Source: UBA917 sp964435085
GTDB lineage: Bacteria > Patescibacteriota > Patescibacteriia > Patescibacteriales > Patescibacteriaceae
Length of the DNA stretch: 64,000 nt
Assembly (NCBI GenBank): GCA_964435085.1
Contig: CAYSXQ010000003.1
Location: 1-64,000 of the forward strand
Direction of reading: 5' to 3'
How positions within the stretch are numbered: the stretch's first letter is position 1; each line of letters opens with the position of its first letter. The notes beneath the pieces were generated by a model, which had not been told where the DNA came from, did not search any database, and saw nothing but the letters and a program-made list of their open reading frames with translations. The position numbers were made by a program, and so were the translations under genes. Below are positions 1 to 8,499 of this stretch, in pieces.

Positions 1-61
1 AGTAATATATTTCATAAGCACATTTTAGCCTATTATAAGCAAAAAAAGCAAGATTAGATAA

Positions 62-182
62 TCCTCCCCTTACCAAGGGGAGGTGCCCGACAGGGCGGAG
101 GGGTGCGCTTCTACTCAATTGTTCACTTTGATTACCACCCACCACCCCGGCCTATCGGCCACCCCTCCTTATTAAGGAGGGG
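62..182. repeat. Dispersed GC-rich palindromic element, copy 1
   Basis: Two hairpin units lie at 62-105 and 140-182, separated by about 34 bases. The second is roughly the reverse complement of the first (CCTCCCCTT...AAGGGGAGG against CCCCTCCTT...AAGGAGGGG). The same pair recurs at 49594-49681 in the opposite order. It contains no reading frame I can support and sits between the window edge and rpsT. It looks like a non-coding dispersed repeat of the kind common in Patescibacteria. Confidence 0.8.
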
Positions 183-243
183 AATATCTCTTTACAAAAA
201 TCCAATCTCATGTTAGCATAAAGCTCATCAAACCTTAACTTAT

Positions 244-249
244 TATAAT
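244..249 (+). promoter_or_regulatory. -10 element of rpsT (possible leaderless start)
   Basis: A perfect TATAAT ends 8 bases before the rpsT ATG at 258, so transcription would begin at or next to the start codon. No SD is present. The -35 is not recognisable. Confidence 0.5.
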
Positions 250-257
250 AAATTACT

Positions 258-515
258 ATGCCTAACAAAGCCTCCGCCAAAAAGGAATTGCGCAAAAGCA
301 AAAAGCGCGTCCTCATCAACGACAAAATCGCCGCTAATATTAAAGATTTGACCAAGAAGTCTAAGAAAGCTCTAGTTGCCAAAAGCGACGACGCCAAAAC
401 CTTAGTAGCTTCTACCATCAAGGCTCTCGACAAAGCTGCCGGCAAGGGTAAGATCAAGAAAAATACCGCAAGCCGCACCAAGTCTAGACTCATGAAAAAG
501 CTCAATCAAAAATAA
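258..515 (+). CDS. rpsT: 30S ribosomal protein S20
   Basis: This 85-residue, strongly basic protein matches S20 in length, composition and pattern: it opens MPNKASAKKELRKS, has a middle helix rich in Lys and Ala, and a C-terminal SRLMKKL segment. S20 binds 16S rRNA during early assembly of the small subunit. The gene is monocistronic. It has a TATAAT just upstream, no SD, and a strong hairpin terminator directly after the stop codon. The ATG at 258 is the only sensible start. Confidence 0.95.
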   Translation: MPNKASAKKELRKSKKRVLINDKIAANIKDLTKKSKKALVAKSDDAKTLVASTIKALDKAAGKGKIKKNTASRTKSRLMKKLNQK

Positions 516-536
516 CCCCTAAGGGGTTATTTTTTA
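511..536 (+). terminator. Rho-independent terminator of rpsT
   Basis: An AATAACCCC/GGGGTTATT stem with a very short loop is followed by a T-run. It overlaps the rpsT stop codon. Confidence 0.85.
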
Positions 537-582
537 TTATCTTTGGTGGTTATTATAGTTAGTTATAATAAACAGTCTTTTA

Positions 583-717
583 AATTTCAAATGATAAATT
601 TAAAATTTAAAAACAATTTCGAATGTTACAAATCTAAATTTTCAAACCGTTTTAAAATTGAAACATTAGGTTATTAAAAATTGTTTTGAAATTTGAAATT
701 TGAAATTTGAAATTAAT
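583..717. repeat. AT-rich inverted-repeat element, copy 1
   Basis: The ends are built from AAATTTCAAA and AAATTTAAAA blocks, with AAAATTGTTTTGAAATTT at the right. The right end is nearly identical to 16726-16866 and related to 14675-14826 and 55070-55360. It is a MITE-like non-coding repeat that abuts the holA stop codon. Confidence 0.75.
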
Positions 718-1727
718 TAAAGTCTCGCTATCAAAACATCCAACATCATCTCAATCGGCAACTTCCCTGTCTTGAAATTATAATCAATCTTCACAAGTGT
801 CCCCATGATCGATTTCAAAGTCACTAGATTATAATTCCTTGCCTGATTAACACTCTTTTGCAGCACATAGGAGTGCAGCTTCAAAGTCTCAGCCAGCTGC
901 CTAGTATTAAGACCATTATCAAGACCCTGTCTAACCGACAAAATAATTTTAAATTGTCGATTAAGCATAGCAAGCAGATACAAAGGCGCCTCACCTTGCT
1001 CTAATTGTTGATTCAAAATATTAAGCGCTCGCGCTTTGTCACGATTACCAATCGCATCTGTCAAATCAAAAATTGGCTGACTTAATTCATAATTAACTAA
1101 AAGCTTAATATCCGCCTCAGTAATTTCTGTACTCTCAGCTACCCGCAATTTATAGGCAATTAATTTATTTAATTCATTGTCCAGCGCCCACAGATCAGAA
1201 CCAATTGTCCCTAGCAAAAATCTCTCCGCCGCCCGATTAATAACAAGTCCCTCTGGTGCTAATTTCTGAGCTATCCACTTCACCAATTCAGCATCATTAA
1301 GTAGTGGGCAATACATCACATAACCACCAGCTAATATCTGCCACAACTTCTGCTGTGTTTTGGACAAGGCCTTGGTCTTGTCTTTTTCTAATGCCAAGGC
1401 TGCCTTTTTGTTTTTATCCATCACCAACTTCTCCTCGTGAAAAATAATAATATTATCTGTTTGCAATTTCTCTAAATAATCAGCAAGCACCGCCACAAAA
1501 GCTTCTTGCTTGTTAGCAAAAATATTCTTAACGAGTACCAGGCGCTTCTTAGCAAAGAGCGAATCTGTAGCAAATAAACGACTCAGGTCAGCTGCCACCA
1601 TTGCCTTACCATCTACTTCATCAAAACTAGTGTCTAGCTCATCAACATCCTTGATAAACTTCTCTTTCATCTCTCTAATTTTTTGACTGGCTCGAAATGA
1701 ATCAAGGCCATAAACAACAATAATCAT
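717..1727 (-). CDS. holA: DNA polymerase III subunit delta (clamp loader)
   Basis: This 336-residue protein is HolA-like. It opens with a beta-strand and YGLDSFRASQKI, the family's degenerate nucleotide-binding start. An internal stretch on extracting and opposing a partner (KTKALSKTQQKLW) follows, and the C-terminal helical domain includes LYLLAMLNRQFK, typical of delta. Delta opens the beta clamp (dnaN, also in this window) during loading. A longer frame to 1778 exists, but it runs into murJ; the ATG at 1727 sits 2 bases after the murJ stop and gives the family N-terminus. It is the last gene of the gpmI-like, murJ, holA operon. Confidence 0.88.
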   Translation of the reverse strand: MIIVVYGLDSFRASQKIREMKEKFIKDVDELDTSFDEVDGKAMVAADLSRLFATDSLFAKKRLVLVKNIFANKQEAFVAVLADYLEKLQTDNIIIFHEEKLVMDKNKKAALALEKDKTKALSKTQQKLWQILAGGYVMYCPLLNDAELVKWIAQKLAPEGLVINRAAERFLLGTIGSDLWALDNELNKLIAYKLRVAESTEITEADIKLLVNYELSQPIFDLTDAIGNRDKARALNILNQQLEQGEAPLYLLAMLNRQFKIILSVRQGLDNGLNTRQLAETLKLHSYVLQKSVNQARNYNLVTLKSIMGTLVKIDYNFKTGKLPIEMMLDVLIARL

Positions 1728-1729
1728 AA

Positions 1730-3346
1730 TTAGATTCCACGCGCTTCGCCTTGATCGCTCGCACCAACCTGGCGCCAAGGCAAACGACCCTGCACATGCT
1801 TAAGTAAATTTAAAATTTCTGGACTCTTTAACCAATAAGTAACAATACCATAAACAGCTAGTCCCGTACTGGCAGGCAAAACAAACTGTAACAAAAGCTG
1901 CCAACCAAAACTAATCTCCAAATTAAAGCCGAGCCAAGTCTTCATCAACTGAATAACCAAGCCTGCCGCTGCTGCCGCTAGCAACATCTTGCCAATTGAT
2001 TTAAACAACAAGCCTTCATCCAAAGAACCCAACTCTATTCTTAAGAAAATAAACAATAGAGCAAACTGTACGATACTAGACAAAGAAAAAGATAAAGCCA
2101 AAGCCGCTACCCCCAAAGAGCTATGCACTAAGTAATAATTCAGCACAATATTTACCGCGCTAGCAATCAAGCCTAGATATAGCGGTGTTCGCGAATCATG
2201 ACGAGCGTAATAAAATCTTACTAACAGCGGAATAGTAGCCTGTGCAAACAAAGACAAGGCAAAAAAAGTCAAAGTATTCATCGTCAAAATAGTATCATTC
2301 CAATCAAATTTACCACTACCCAAAACCAGCCTGACAATCTGCGCTCGCAATAAAATCAAAACCACTGTCGACGGAATAATAAAATAAAAAATCTGCCTCA
2401 AAGTCTTAGAAAAATAATAAATCAAACGCTCCTTATCAAAGGCGCTCGCCGCAATCGCCGGAAAAGCCGCAATCGCAAAAGACAAACCAAAAATGCCTAC
2501 CGGAAAGGACTGTAAATTATTAGCTAGATTAAAGACAGCTAGCGACCCACTCACCAATGTCGAAGCAAAAATAGTTTCCACTAAGAGATTGACTTGATTA
2601 ATGACTAGACTAAGTGTCCGCGCTGTCATCATTTTATAAATAAGTTGCAGCTGTTTATTTTTCCAATCAAGCACAGCCTGGTAGCGCCAACCTAAGTTCC
2701 AAATTACTGGCAACTGCACTAATAAATGACAAGCTGAACCCAAAGACACTCCCCAAGCAAGTCCAGTCAGACCAAAGCGCGGCACCAAGAACAAAGCACC
2801 GATAATAATGCCTAGATTATAAAAAATTGGCGACAAAGAATAAACCAAAAATCTCTTATAAGACTGCAAGACCCCTCCCACCACACTTGATAAACCAAGT
2901 AGCAGTGGTGACAAAAACATAATTCGAGCCAGACCCACCGTCTGGGCTAATTTTTCTGGACCAAAACCAGGCGTAATCAAGCGGATTAAAGGCTCTGCCA
3001 AAATAAACAACACCGACACAATCACGATCATTAAAATCGACAAAACATTAAGTACATTATTGACCAACTCCCAAGATTTTTCCTTTTCTTCTTCAGACTT
3101 AATAAGCTGTGTAAAGATCGGAATAAAACCAGCCGACAGCGCCCCTAAGACCACCAAATTAAAAATCATATCCGGTACTCGAAAAGCCGCATAGTAAACA
3201 TCTAGGTCATTACCAGCACCAAAGCGGCCGGCCAAAATATGATCACGCACCACACCTAGCAATCGACTCAACAAAGACGACACTCCGACCATCAAAGCTG
3301 CCATCGTAATACTATCGATTTTTTTATTTAATAACTTCCTGATCAT
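1730..3346 (-). CDS. murJ: Lipid II flippase MurJ (MVN family)
   Basis: This 538-residue polytopic membrane protein has about 14 hydrophobic segments. The N-terminal signature has conserved arginines and charged residues (SRLLGVVRDHILAGRFG), followed by AAFRVPD and a later QSYKRFLVYSLSPIFYN. MurJ flips the lipid-linked peptidoglycan precursor across the cytoplasmic membrane, so the cell makes a wall; this fits the class A PBP at 52-55 kb. Its ATG overlaps the TGA of the upstream gpmI-like gene in an ATGA, showing translational coupling and that TGA is a stop here. Confidence 0.94.
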   Translation of the reverse strand: MIRKLLNKKIDSITMAALMVGVSSLLSRLLGVVRDHILAGRFGAGNDLDVYYAAFRVPDMIFNLVVLGALSAGFIPIFTQLIKSEEEKEKSWELVNNVLNVLSILMIVIVSVLFILAEPLIRLITPGFGPEKLAQTVGLARIMFLSPLLLGLSSVVGGVLQSYKRFLVYSLSPIFYNLGIIIGALFLVPRFGLTGLAWGVSLGSACHLLVQLPVIWNLGWRYQAVLDWKNKQLQLIYKMMTARTLSLVINQVNLLVETIFASTLVSGSLAVFNLANNLQSFPVGIFGLSFAIAAFPAIAASAFDKERLIYYFSKTLRQIFYFIIPSTVVLILLRAQIVRLVLGSGKFDWNDTILTMNTLTFFALSLFAQATIPLLVRFYYARHDSRTPLYLGLIASAVNIVLNYYLVHSSLGVAALALSFSLSSIVQFALLFIFLRIELGSLDEGLLFKSIGKMLLAAAAAGLVIQLMKTWLGFNLEISFGWQLLLQFVLPASTGLAVYGIVTYWLKSPEILNLLKHVQGRLPWRQVGASDQGEARGI

Positions 3347-4779
3347 ATCAAGCTCTTACCGCTCATCGAACTTGGCTGATGAATATTAAAATAAGCAAGC
3401 ACTGTTGGCGCAATATCCAATAGACTCAAGTGGCTTACAGCTGCATCAACCTCATTTCGAACACCCTCTAAACTAGAGAAGCTACGGCCTTCTAATTCTG
3501 AAGCAATGATCGCAAAAGGCACTAAAGCATTAGTATTTTTTATAGTCTGCGTTCCACTTACCACATCAACAATTGCTTCCGAACCAGAACAAGTAGAGCC
3601 TAACAAAACCAAAAAGTTTCTGTCTAGGGCTGCCTTGATAACTCTCGCACTCAATTTATCCAAAGCCTCCAGACACCTAGTCACAAGCTCCACATCACCA
3701 CACTGTCGAGCTAAATCAAGCGTAGCTAGATTAATGTGCACAAAGTCGTAGTCTTGATCATTAATCAAATCAATCGAATAATCAATTACTTTTTCGCTGC
3801 TCTCCAAAATTTCATTAGGCAACTCTGAATACAGGGGCGAATTAAAAATCACCCAGTCTTGCCCAGCTTCTGGCGAACAAGCTAAGCCGCCACCATAATA
3901 ACAAGCTGCGATAGCGCCATAGCTTTCAGTGATCACTACTTGCTTCAAATCATGTTGAGCAAGTAGCTTTGGTAAAGCCGAGCCCCTTTGCTTAGCAGCA
4001 CCATCCACACTCAAACATTTCAAACCACTAGGCAACTTACGCTCAAATTCTCCAAATTCAAAAGCCGTCAAAGAACTAGCCAGCTGAAACCAAACGGATA
4101 ACTCCCTGCCCAAAAACAAAACCACATCATTCTCATCTAACACCATCTTAGTAGCCTCGATTTTCTTAATTACTGCATCATTAGACTCTCCCTCAACCAC
4201 TGCCCTGTAAGCCAAAGCCGTCTTCTCCCACTCGTAACTATCATTAAGTGCATAGTCAGCTTTGATAAGCTGGATAATTTTAATATTATCGTGACCAGCT
4301 ATCAACGCTTGCCAAACAGTCAGATCAAAATTATCTACCTCCGACAATAACAAATGAACACAAACCTGTTTAATTTTTTTTCTTTCTGCCAGCGTCACAC
4401 ACCATTTAAAATCATCAAGCGCTTCAATATTCCTAGCGTCTAATAAAACATGGCAATCACTTTCTTTTTGTTTTAGTTGTTTTAAAGCCGCAGCCAATTC
4501 TTCTTCTTTAAAAAAACCACCACTCTTTTTTTCTAGTGGTGCAGCCAAAGACAAGGCCAAGTGACCAATCTTACTATCAGTTATCGCTTGTTTCCCGTAA
4601 CCCAAATCACTAGCACAGGTCGCTAGTTGCGTATAAGGATAACTATCAAGCAAAGCGCTGAGTTTTGGCGCCGTCTCCTCATTAAAAATATTAGCCGGAC
4701 CAGCAAGACCAGCCCCCCAACCATCCAAAGTAATCAATACCACCCCTTTTTTAGACTCATTATTATCTACCATAAGCAT
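3343..4779 (-). CDS. Degenerate cofactor-independent phosphoglycerate mutase homologue
   Basis: The 478-residue protein aligns with GpmI over its length. It has DGWG near residue 20, a TDSKIGH segment where the family has GNSEVGH, QHDLKQVVITES in the middle, and the C-terminal IAPTVL and SGKSLI. Retained: the DGWG aspartate, the phospho-acceptor Ser and one Asp of the DMVGH block. Lost: the ADHGN metal ligands (here GSTCSGS), the His of DMVGH (here DLARQ), the His of HTTNPVP (here KNTNALVP), and the Lys/His of the EKYPHVT segment (here ESYGAIA). I infer it cannot run the normal mutase reaction. It is intact, translationally coupled to murJ, and separated by a terminator from the eno-like gene upstream. 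It may be a structural or regulatory pseudoenzyme; the fold assignment is firmer than the role. Confidence 0.8.
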   Translation of the reverse strand: MLMVDNNESKKGVVLITLDGWGAGLAGPANIFNEETAPKLSALLDSYPYTQLATCASDLGYGKQAITDSKIGHLALSLAAPLEKKSGGFFKEEELAAALKQLKQKESDCHVLLDARNIEALDDFKWCVTLAERKKIKQVCVHLLLSEVDNFDLTVWQALIAGHDNIKIIQLIKADYALNDSYEWEKTALAYRAVVEGESNDAVIKKIEATKMVLDENDVVLFLGRELSVWFQLASSLTAFEFGEFERKLPSGLKCLSVDGAAKQRGSALPKLLAQHDLKQVVITESYGAIAACYYGGGLACSPEAGQDWVIFNSPLYSELPNEILESSEKVIDYSIDLINDQDYDFVHINLATLDLARQCGDVELVTRCLEALDKLSARVIKAALDRNFLVLLGSTCSGSEAIVDVVSGTQTIKNTNALVPFAIIASELEGRSFSSLEGVRNEVDAAVSHLSLLDIAPTVLAYFNIHQPSSMSGKSLI

Positions 4780-4833
4780 AATTCCGTCTTAAAATCTCTC
4801 ATTTTTATAGCATTAATTAGCCAAAAAAGCAAT

Positions 4834-4862
4834 TAAAAAAGAGCTCCGCCGCAGAGCTCTTT
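4834..4862 (-). terminator. Terminator after the eno-like gene
   Basis: An AAAGAGCTC/GAGCTCTTT stem with a 7-base loop and a T-run on the minus strand overlaps the eno-like stop codon. It splits pgk-eno from the gpmI-like, murJ, holA operon. Confidence 0.85.
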
Positions 4863-6075
4863 AAAAAAAATTTTCCAAGCGCCGACTAATACTAAGTAGT
4901 CGATTATACTTAGCTAATCTCTCACCCCGTGCCAGGGCACCGAACTTCACAAAGTCAGCACCCAGTGCCACTGCCAAATCAGCAATAAAACTATCATTAG
5001 TTTCTTGCTCAGCGGCAGCAAAGACCACTTGATAATTGCGTTTCTTAGCCAAAGCCACAAACTCCACCACATCTACTATACTCTTATATTCTTGCAGATT
5101 AACCACCACCGAATTAGCAAGCCCAGCCGCCAAACCGCGTCGCAACACCGCACTATCGTTAGTAAATAATTTATCACCAGCAAGCACCAACTCTTCACCC
5201 AATTCAACTGACAACTCCTGCCAAGCAACAGTGTCATCCGGAGCCAAAGCATCTTCCAGATAAAAAATTGGGTATTTTATCAACCATTCACTGTACAGCT
5301 GACTCAAGCTAGTATTAGTGAAGTAGTTATGGCTCAAACGAAAAACATAATTATGATTTTCTTTGTTATAAAGATTAGCCGAACCAATATCAATGCCTAT
5401 TCCAAAGTCACTAGCCGGACTAAAGCCTGACAAATTAATACTAGCGATCATCAAATCCAGAGCCTCAACTGTACTCACTAAATCTGGCGCATAAGCCCCC
5501 AAAACACCAAGATCAGCGTCATAACCAGCAGCCTTAAGCACTAAGGCTAGTTTACGATAAACCAAATTAGCATTATTTATTTTTTGCTCAAAACTACTTC
5601 TACCTTTAGTTAGTGGGATTAATAAATATTCTTCAAAATCTAAATTAGTATCCCCATAAACACCACCATTAAACATAGTGATCATTGGCGTTGGCACAAA
5701 AAATAAACGCTCACCCTTTAGAAATACCTCGGCTATCTGTTCAAACAAATTCAAATTAGCCAAATCAGCCACAACTCTCAAGCTAAGCATTTCTAATAAT
5801 AATCCCAGAGGCTTTGGTAGATATTTATTATTCTTGTCATCTTTAATAAAATCCTGAACATTGAGCCACAAAGATTTATCCAGTTCCTGCTTAGCTATAA
5901 AAGAATTAAACCTATCTTCAATCAAAGCTAGTTCATTTTTACTAACCACCTCGCCTACAAGCGGTAGACTTGCCTCGGCTAACAAATTAGAACCACTGTA
6001 AATTTGCAAATCAAGAGCCGCGCCACCAGCAGCCTCAAAAATTTGCTCTAGCTTTAATTTTAGATTTTTTTTCAT
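4861..6075 (-). CDS. Degenerate enolase homologue
   Basis: The 404-residue protein is clearly enolase-derived: MFNGGVYGDTNLDFEEY, GAYAPDL, IGIDIGSANLY, YPIFYLEDAL, AGDKLF, FIADLAVALG and ERLAKYN follow the enolase order. The three Mg-binding acidic residues (IDIG, LEDA, AGDK), the FEEY Glu and the final FVKFG Lys are kept. Lost: the GDEGG glutamate (GVLGA), the catalytic base Lys of IKxNQIG (VVNLQEY), the SHRSGE block (AAAEQE), and the N-terminal SGAST loop. Family knowledge says the Lys/Glu pair is required for dehydration of 2-phosphoglycerate, so I infer it is inactive or has another role. It starts 3 bases after the pgk stop, so the two are cotranscribed. Confidence 0.8.
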   Translation of the reverse strand: MKKNLKLKLEQIFEAAGGAALDLQIYSGSNLLAEASLPLVGEVVSKNELALIEDRFNSFIAKQELDKSLWLNVQDFIKDDKNNKYLPKPLGLLLEMLSLRVVADLANLNLFEQIAEVFLKGERLFFVPTPMITMFNGGVYGDTNLDFEEYLLIPLTKGRSSFEQKINNANLVYRKLALVLKAAGYDADLGVLGAYAPDLVSTVEALDLMIASINLSGFSPASDFGIGIDIGSANLYNKENHNYVFRLSHNYFTNTSLSQLYSEWLIKYPIFYLEDALAPDDTVAWQELSVELGEELVLAGDKLFTNDSAVLRRGLAAGLANSVVVNLQEYKSIVDVVEFVALAKKRNYQVVFAAAEQETNDSFIADLAVALGADFVKFGALARGERLAKYNRLLSISRRLENFF

Positions 6076-6078
6076 AGC

Positions 6079-7269
6079 TTATTTAATCAAGCCCTTAAGA
6101 CCAGGCATCTTTTCACCAGCCAAAAAAGCTAAACTCGCCCCGCCGCCAGTTGATACCCAATCAATCTGCTCATAGGAACCACTTAAATTAAGAGCCTCCA
6201 CCGTCTCGCCACCACCAACCACAGCCAGTGCCTTACCACTCGCCCGACTAGCTACAGCGCGAGCCACAAAAAAAGTTCCAAAACGAAAACTTGCCTCTTC
6301 AAATTTACCCATCGGACCATTCCACATCATCGTCTCGGCCTTCTTAATGACCAGCCCAATTTCTTTCATCGTCTCCGTACCAATATCCAAAATCATCTCA
6401 TTAGCCCCTACCAAAGACACTTTTTTCATTGTCACAGCTTTAGTCTTTTGATTCTGCACTACCACATCAATCGGCAAAATGACATTCTTCTTCATTAGTT
6501 TTTTAGCTAACTTAATGCCCTCGGCACTAGCCAGAGACTTACCAATCTGATAACCAGCCGCTGCCAAAAAATTATTAGCCAAGGCTCCGCCAATAATAAC
6601 CTTATCAGCTTTTTTAGTTAACATTTTCACCAAAGCTACCTTTGAGTCAATCTTAGCTCCACCAATAATCGCTACCAGCGGTCGTTTTGGCTTCAGTATT
6701 TTTTGTAAATTTTCTACCTCGGCTATTAATAGTGGTCCAGCGTAGCTCGCCACATATTTCTTAATCATTGCCACTGATGCATGCTCACGATGTGACACCG
6801 CAAACGCATTGTTAATATAAATCTCAGCCAGACCAGCTAAATCACGAGCAAAAGACTTAGTATTAGCAGTTTCGCCAGCATAAAAACGCAAATTCTCCAA
6901 TAACATCAACTCTCCAGATTTCAACTTATCTAAGTCAGCTGTCAAAGCCTTACTACCAATCGCTTGTTTTGAAAACCTAACTTTTAATTTACTAATCTGC
7001 TTCAATCTACTTGCCACCGGCGCTAAACTACACCGCTTCTGATCTAGAGTTGTAACGCGACCAGACTTAGTTAATTTCGGATCAGCTAAGTGGCTTATTA
7101 CCACCACGCGCGCCCCAGCCTTAACTAATTTCATCAACAAAGGCAAACAAGCCTTAATTTTAAAATCATCTTTAACTTTATTTTTCAGGAGCGGCACATT
7201 AAAATCCACTCTAACCAGCACGCACACACCTCGCCACTCTTTAACCTGACTAATATCTTTTATTTTCAT
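6079..7269 (-). CDS. pgk: Phosphoglycerate kinase
   Basis: The 396-residue protein has the PGK landmarks: VRVDFNVPL, LLENLRFYAGE, SHREHASV, IIGGAKIDSK (nucleotide-site Lys), WNGPMGKFE, GGGETVEAL and STGGGASLAFL. PGK interconverts 1,3-bisphosphoglycerate and 3-phosphoglycerate with ATP formation. Oddities: the substrate-binding Arg of HLGRP is Asp here (SHLADPK), DAF is NAF, and GGGD is GGGE, so activity is likely but not certain. The ATG at 7269 is preferred to a TTG three codons upstream. It is first in a two-gene unit with the degenerate enolase. Confidence 0.88.
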   Translation of the reverse strand: MKIKDISQVKEWRGVCVLVRVDFNVPLLKNKVKDDFKIKACLPLLMKLVKAGARVVVISHLADPKLTKSGRVTTLDQKRCSLAPVASRLKQISKLKVRFSKQAIGSKALTADLDKLKSGELMLLENLRFYAGETANTKSFARDLAGLAEIYINNAFAVSHREHASVAMIKKYVASYAGPLLIAEVENLQKILKPKRPLVAIIGGAKIDSKVALVKMLTKKADKVIIGGALANNFLAAAGYQIGKSLASAEGIKLAKKLMKKNVILPIDVVVQNQKTKAVTMKKVSLVGANEMILDIGTETMKEIGLVIKKAETMMWNGPMGKFEEASFRFGTFFVARAVASRASGKALAVVGGGETVEALNLSGSYEQIDWVSTGGGASLAFLAGEKMPGLKGLIK

Positions 7270-7342
7270 AATAAACAAACTTAATTTATTTATTATATCA
7301 CAAAATAATATAGAAATATATAAATATAAAAAGATATAAATA

Positions 7343-7375
7343 TAAAAAAGAAAGCTCTCCTTTCAGAGAACTTTC
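7343..7375 (-). terminator. Terminator after the HtrA-like gene
   Basis: A GAAAGNTCTC/GAGAGCTTTC-type stem with one mismatch has a T-run on the minus strand. It is embedded in a larger AT palindrome of TATAAATATA blocks on both sides (about 7310-7402). Confidence 0.65.
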
Positions 7376-7407
7376 TATCTTTTTATATTTCTATATTTAT
7401 ATGTTTT

Positions 7408-8499
7408 TTATTTTCCTCCCAAAGTAATCTCCACACTCTTTTCTTTACCGCCACTCAAATATTTAATTATCACCTTATCTTGAGGTCGATAATCTGTTAA
7501 CAGATCAGCTAAATCATTATCTCTACTAACCACCACATTATCTAGACTTAAAATCACATCACCTTCTTTAAGTCCCGCCTGCTCAGCCGGACTAGCCTTG
7601 AGCACTGCCGGTACTTGCTGACTTTTGGCTAGTAGTGCACCCTGGCTAGCTAATTTTGAACCAGCCTGCCACGACAAATTATAATAATTAACTCCTAGCA
7701 CCGGGATGACGTTTTTCTTAGCTGCAAGCAAGCTACTAGTTTTATAAATAAAATAATCAGTCGCAAAGAGCTTACCATCCTTATTAAAAAGACCTAGCAC
7801 CTTACCACTAATATCTAGCGCCGCCAGATAATTACCGCTAGCATAACTAGCCGCGGTCAATAGCTGCTTATATGGCTGATCACTTGATTTTAAAATATTA
7901 GGACTAGCGTCTATTTTAGTAATCATGTCCTGTCTAGCTTCAGCGAGCCAATTAACCGCTAACATCGTCTGACCGCGCTGCAAATCTTTCGCTTTCATAA
8001 AATCAGCTACCACTAGTCCGCTAGCACCACTAGCATGGACAAAAGACAAGCCGCTAGCATCATCCAAACTGCGATCTAAATTAAAAATTTTCCCAGACTT
8101 ATCAATCGCTACATAGTTCTTGTACCACTCTTTGTCAGGACTAACTTGATTGGTAATCAACCAACCATCACTAGTCAAAACCAAGGCTTGTGCTTCAACC
8201 TTTGTTAAATCATACTGACCGCTGTTATTTTTTTTAAATAAGCCCATGAGCAATGACTCAGAAGCGCTAATCGTATCAGCGATTTTTTCATTCTGCTCAA
8301 TCACCACCTTTTTAGCATCACGAATGATCAAAGCTGAATTTTGATCGTAACGAGACATGGTCGAGGAAGCAGAAAAATTATTAATATATCTATTAATAGA
8401 ATACTCATACAACCAAGCGCCCAAAATGCCACCTACAAAACAAAATAGTAGCCACAAAGTATAATTAATTAATTGTTTTCTAAACATATTTAAATCCAT
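7408..8499 (-). CDS. Membrane-anchored HtrA/DegP-like protein lacking the catalytic triad
   Basis: This 363-residue protein has one N-terminal membrane segment (about residues 12-32), a trypsin-like beta-barrel region, and a C-terminal PDZ domain (about 275-360; AVLKASPAEQAGLKEGDVILSLD is textbook PDZ). In the protease region the expected TNxHV is TNQVS, and the GNSGGPL serine loop is SGNYLAAL, so the catalytic His and Ser are both missing. I read it as a pseudoprotease, perhaps a substrate-binding or sensing protein on the outer face of the membrane. Its start overlaps the stop of the preceding membrane-protein gene (ATGGATTTAA). A second ATG at 8487 is possible. Confidence 0.75.
   Translation of the reverse strand: MDLNMFRKQLINYTLWLLFCFVGGILGAWLYEYSINRYINNFSASSTMSRYDQNSALIIRDAKKVVIEQNEKIADTISASESLLMGLFKKNNSGQYDLTKVEAQALVLTSDGWLITNQVSPDKEWYKNYVAIDKSGKIFNLDRSLDDASGLSFVHASGASGLVVADFMKAKDLQRGQTMLAVNWLAEARQDMITKIDASPNILKSSDQPYKQLLTAASYASGNYLAALDISGKVLGLFNKDGKLFATDYFIYKTSSLLAAKKNVIPVLGVNYYNLSWQAGSKLASQGALLAKSQQVPAVLKASPAEQAGLKEGDVILSLDNVVVSRDNDLADLLTDYRPQDKVIIKYLSGGKEKSVEITLGGK

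Noticed and set aside
152..505. Long antisense frame over rpsT and other shadow frames (for example 39210, 15642, 43170)
   Set aside because: They lie opposite or out of frame with strong genes and have low-complexity or non-protein-like composition.
3343..3346. Alternative genetic code with TGA as an amino acid
   Set aside because: TGA ends the gpmI-like gene in an ATGA overlap with murJ, and the proteins read normally with the standard code.
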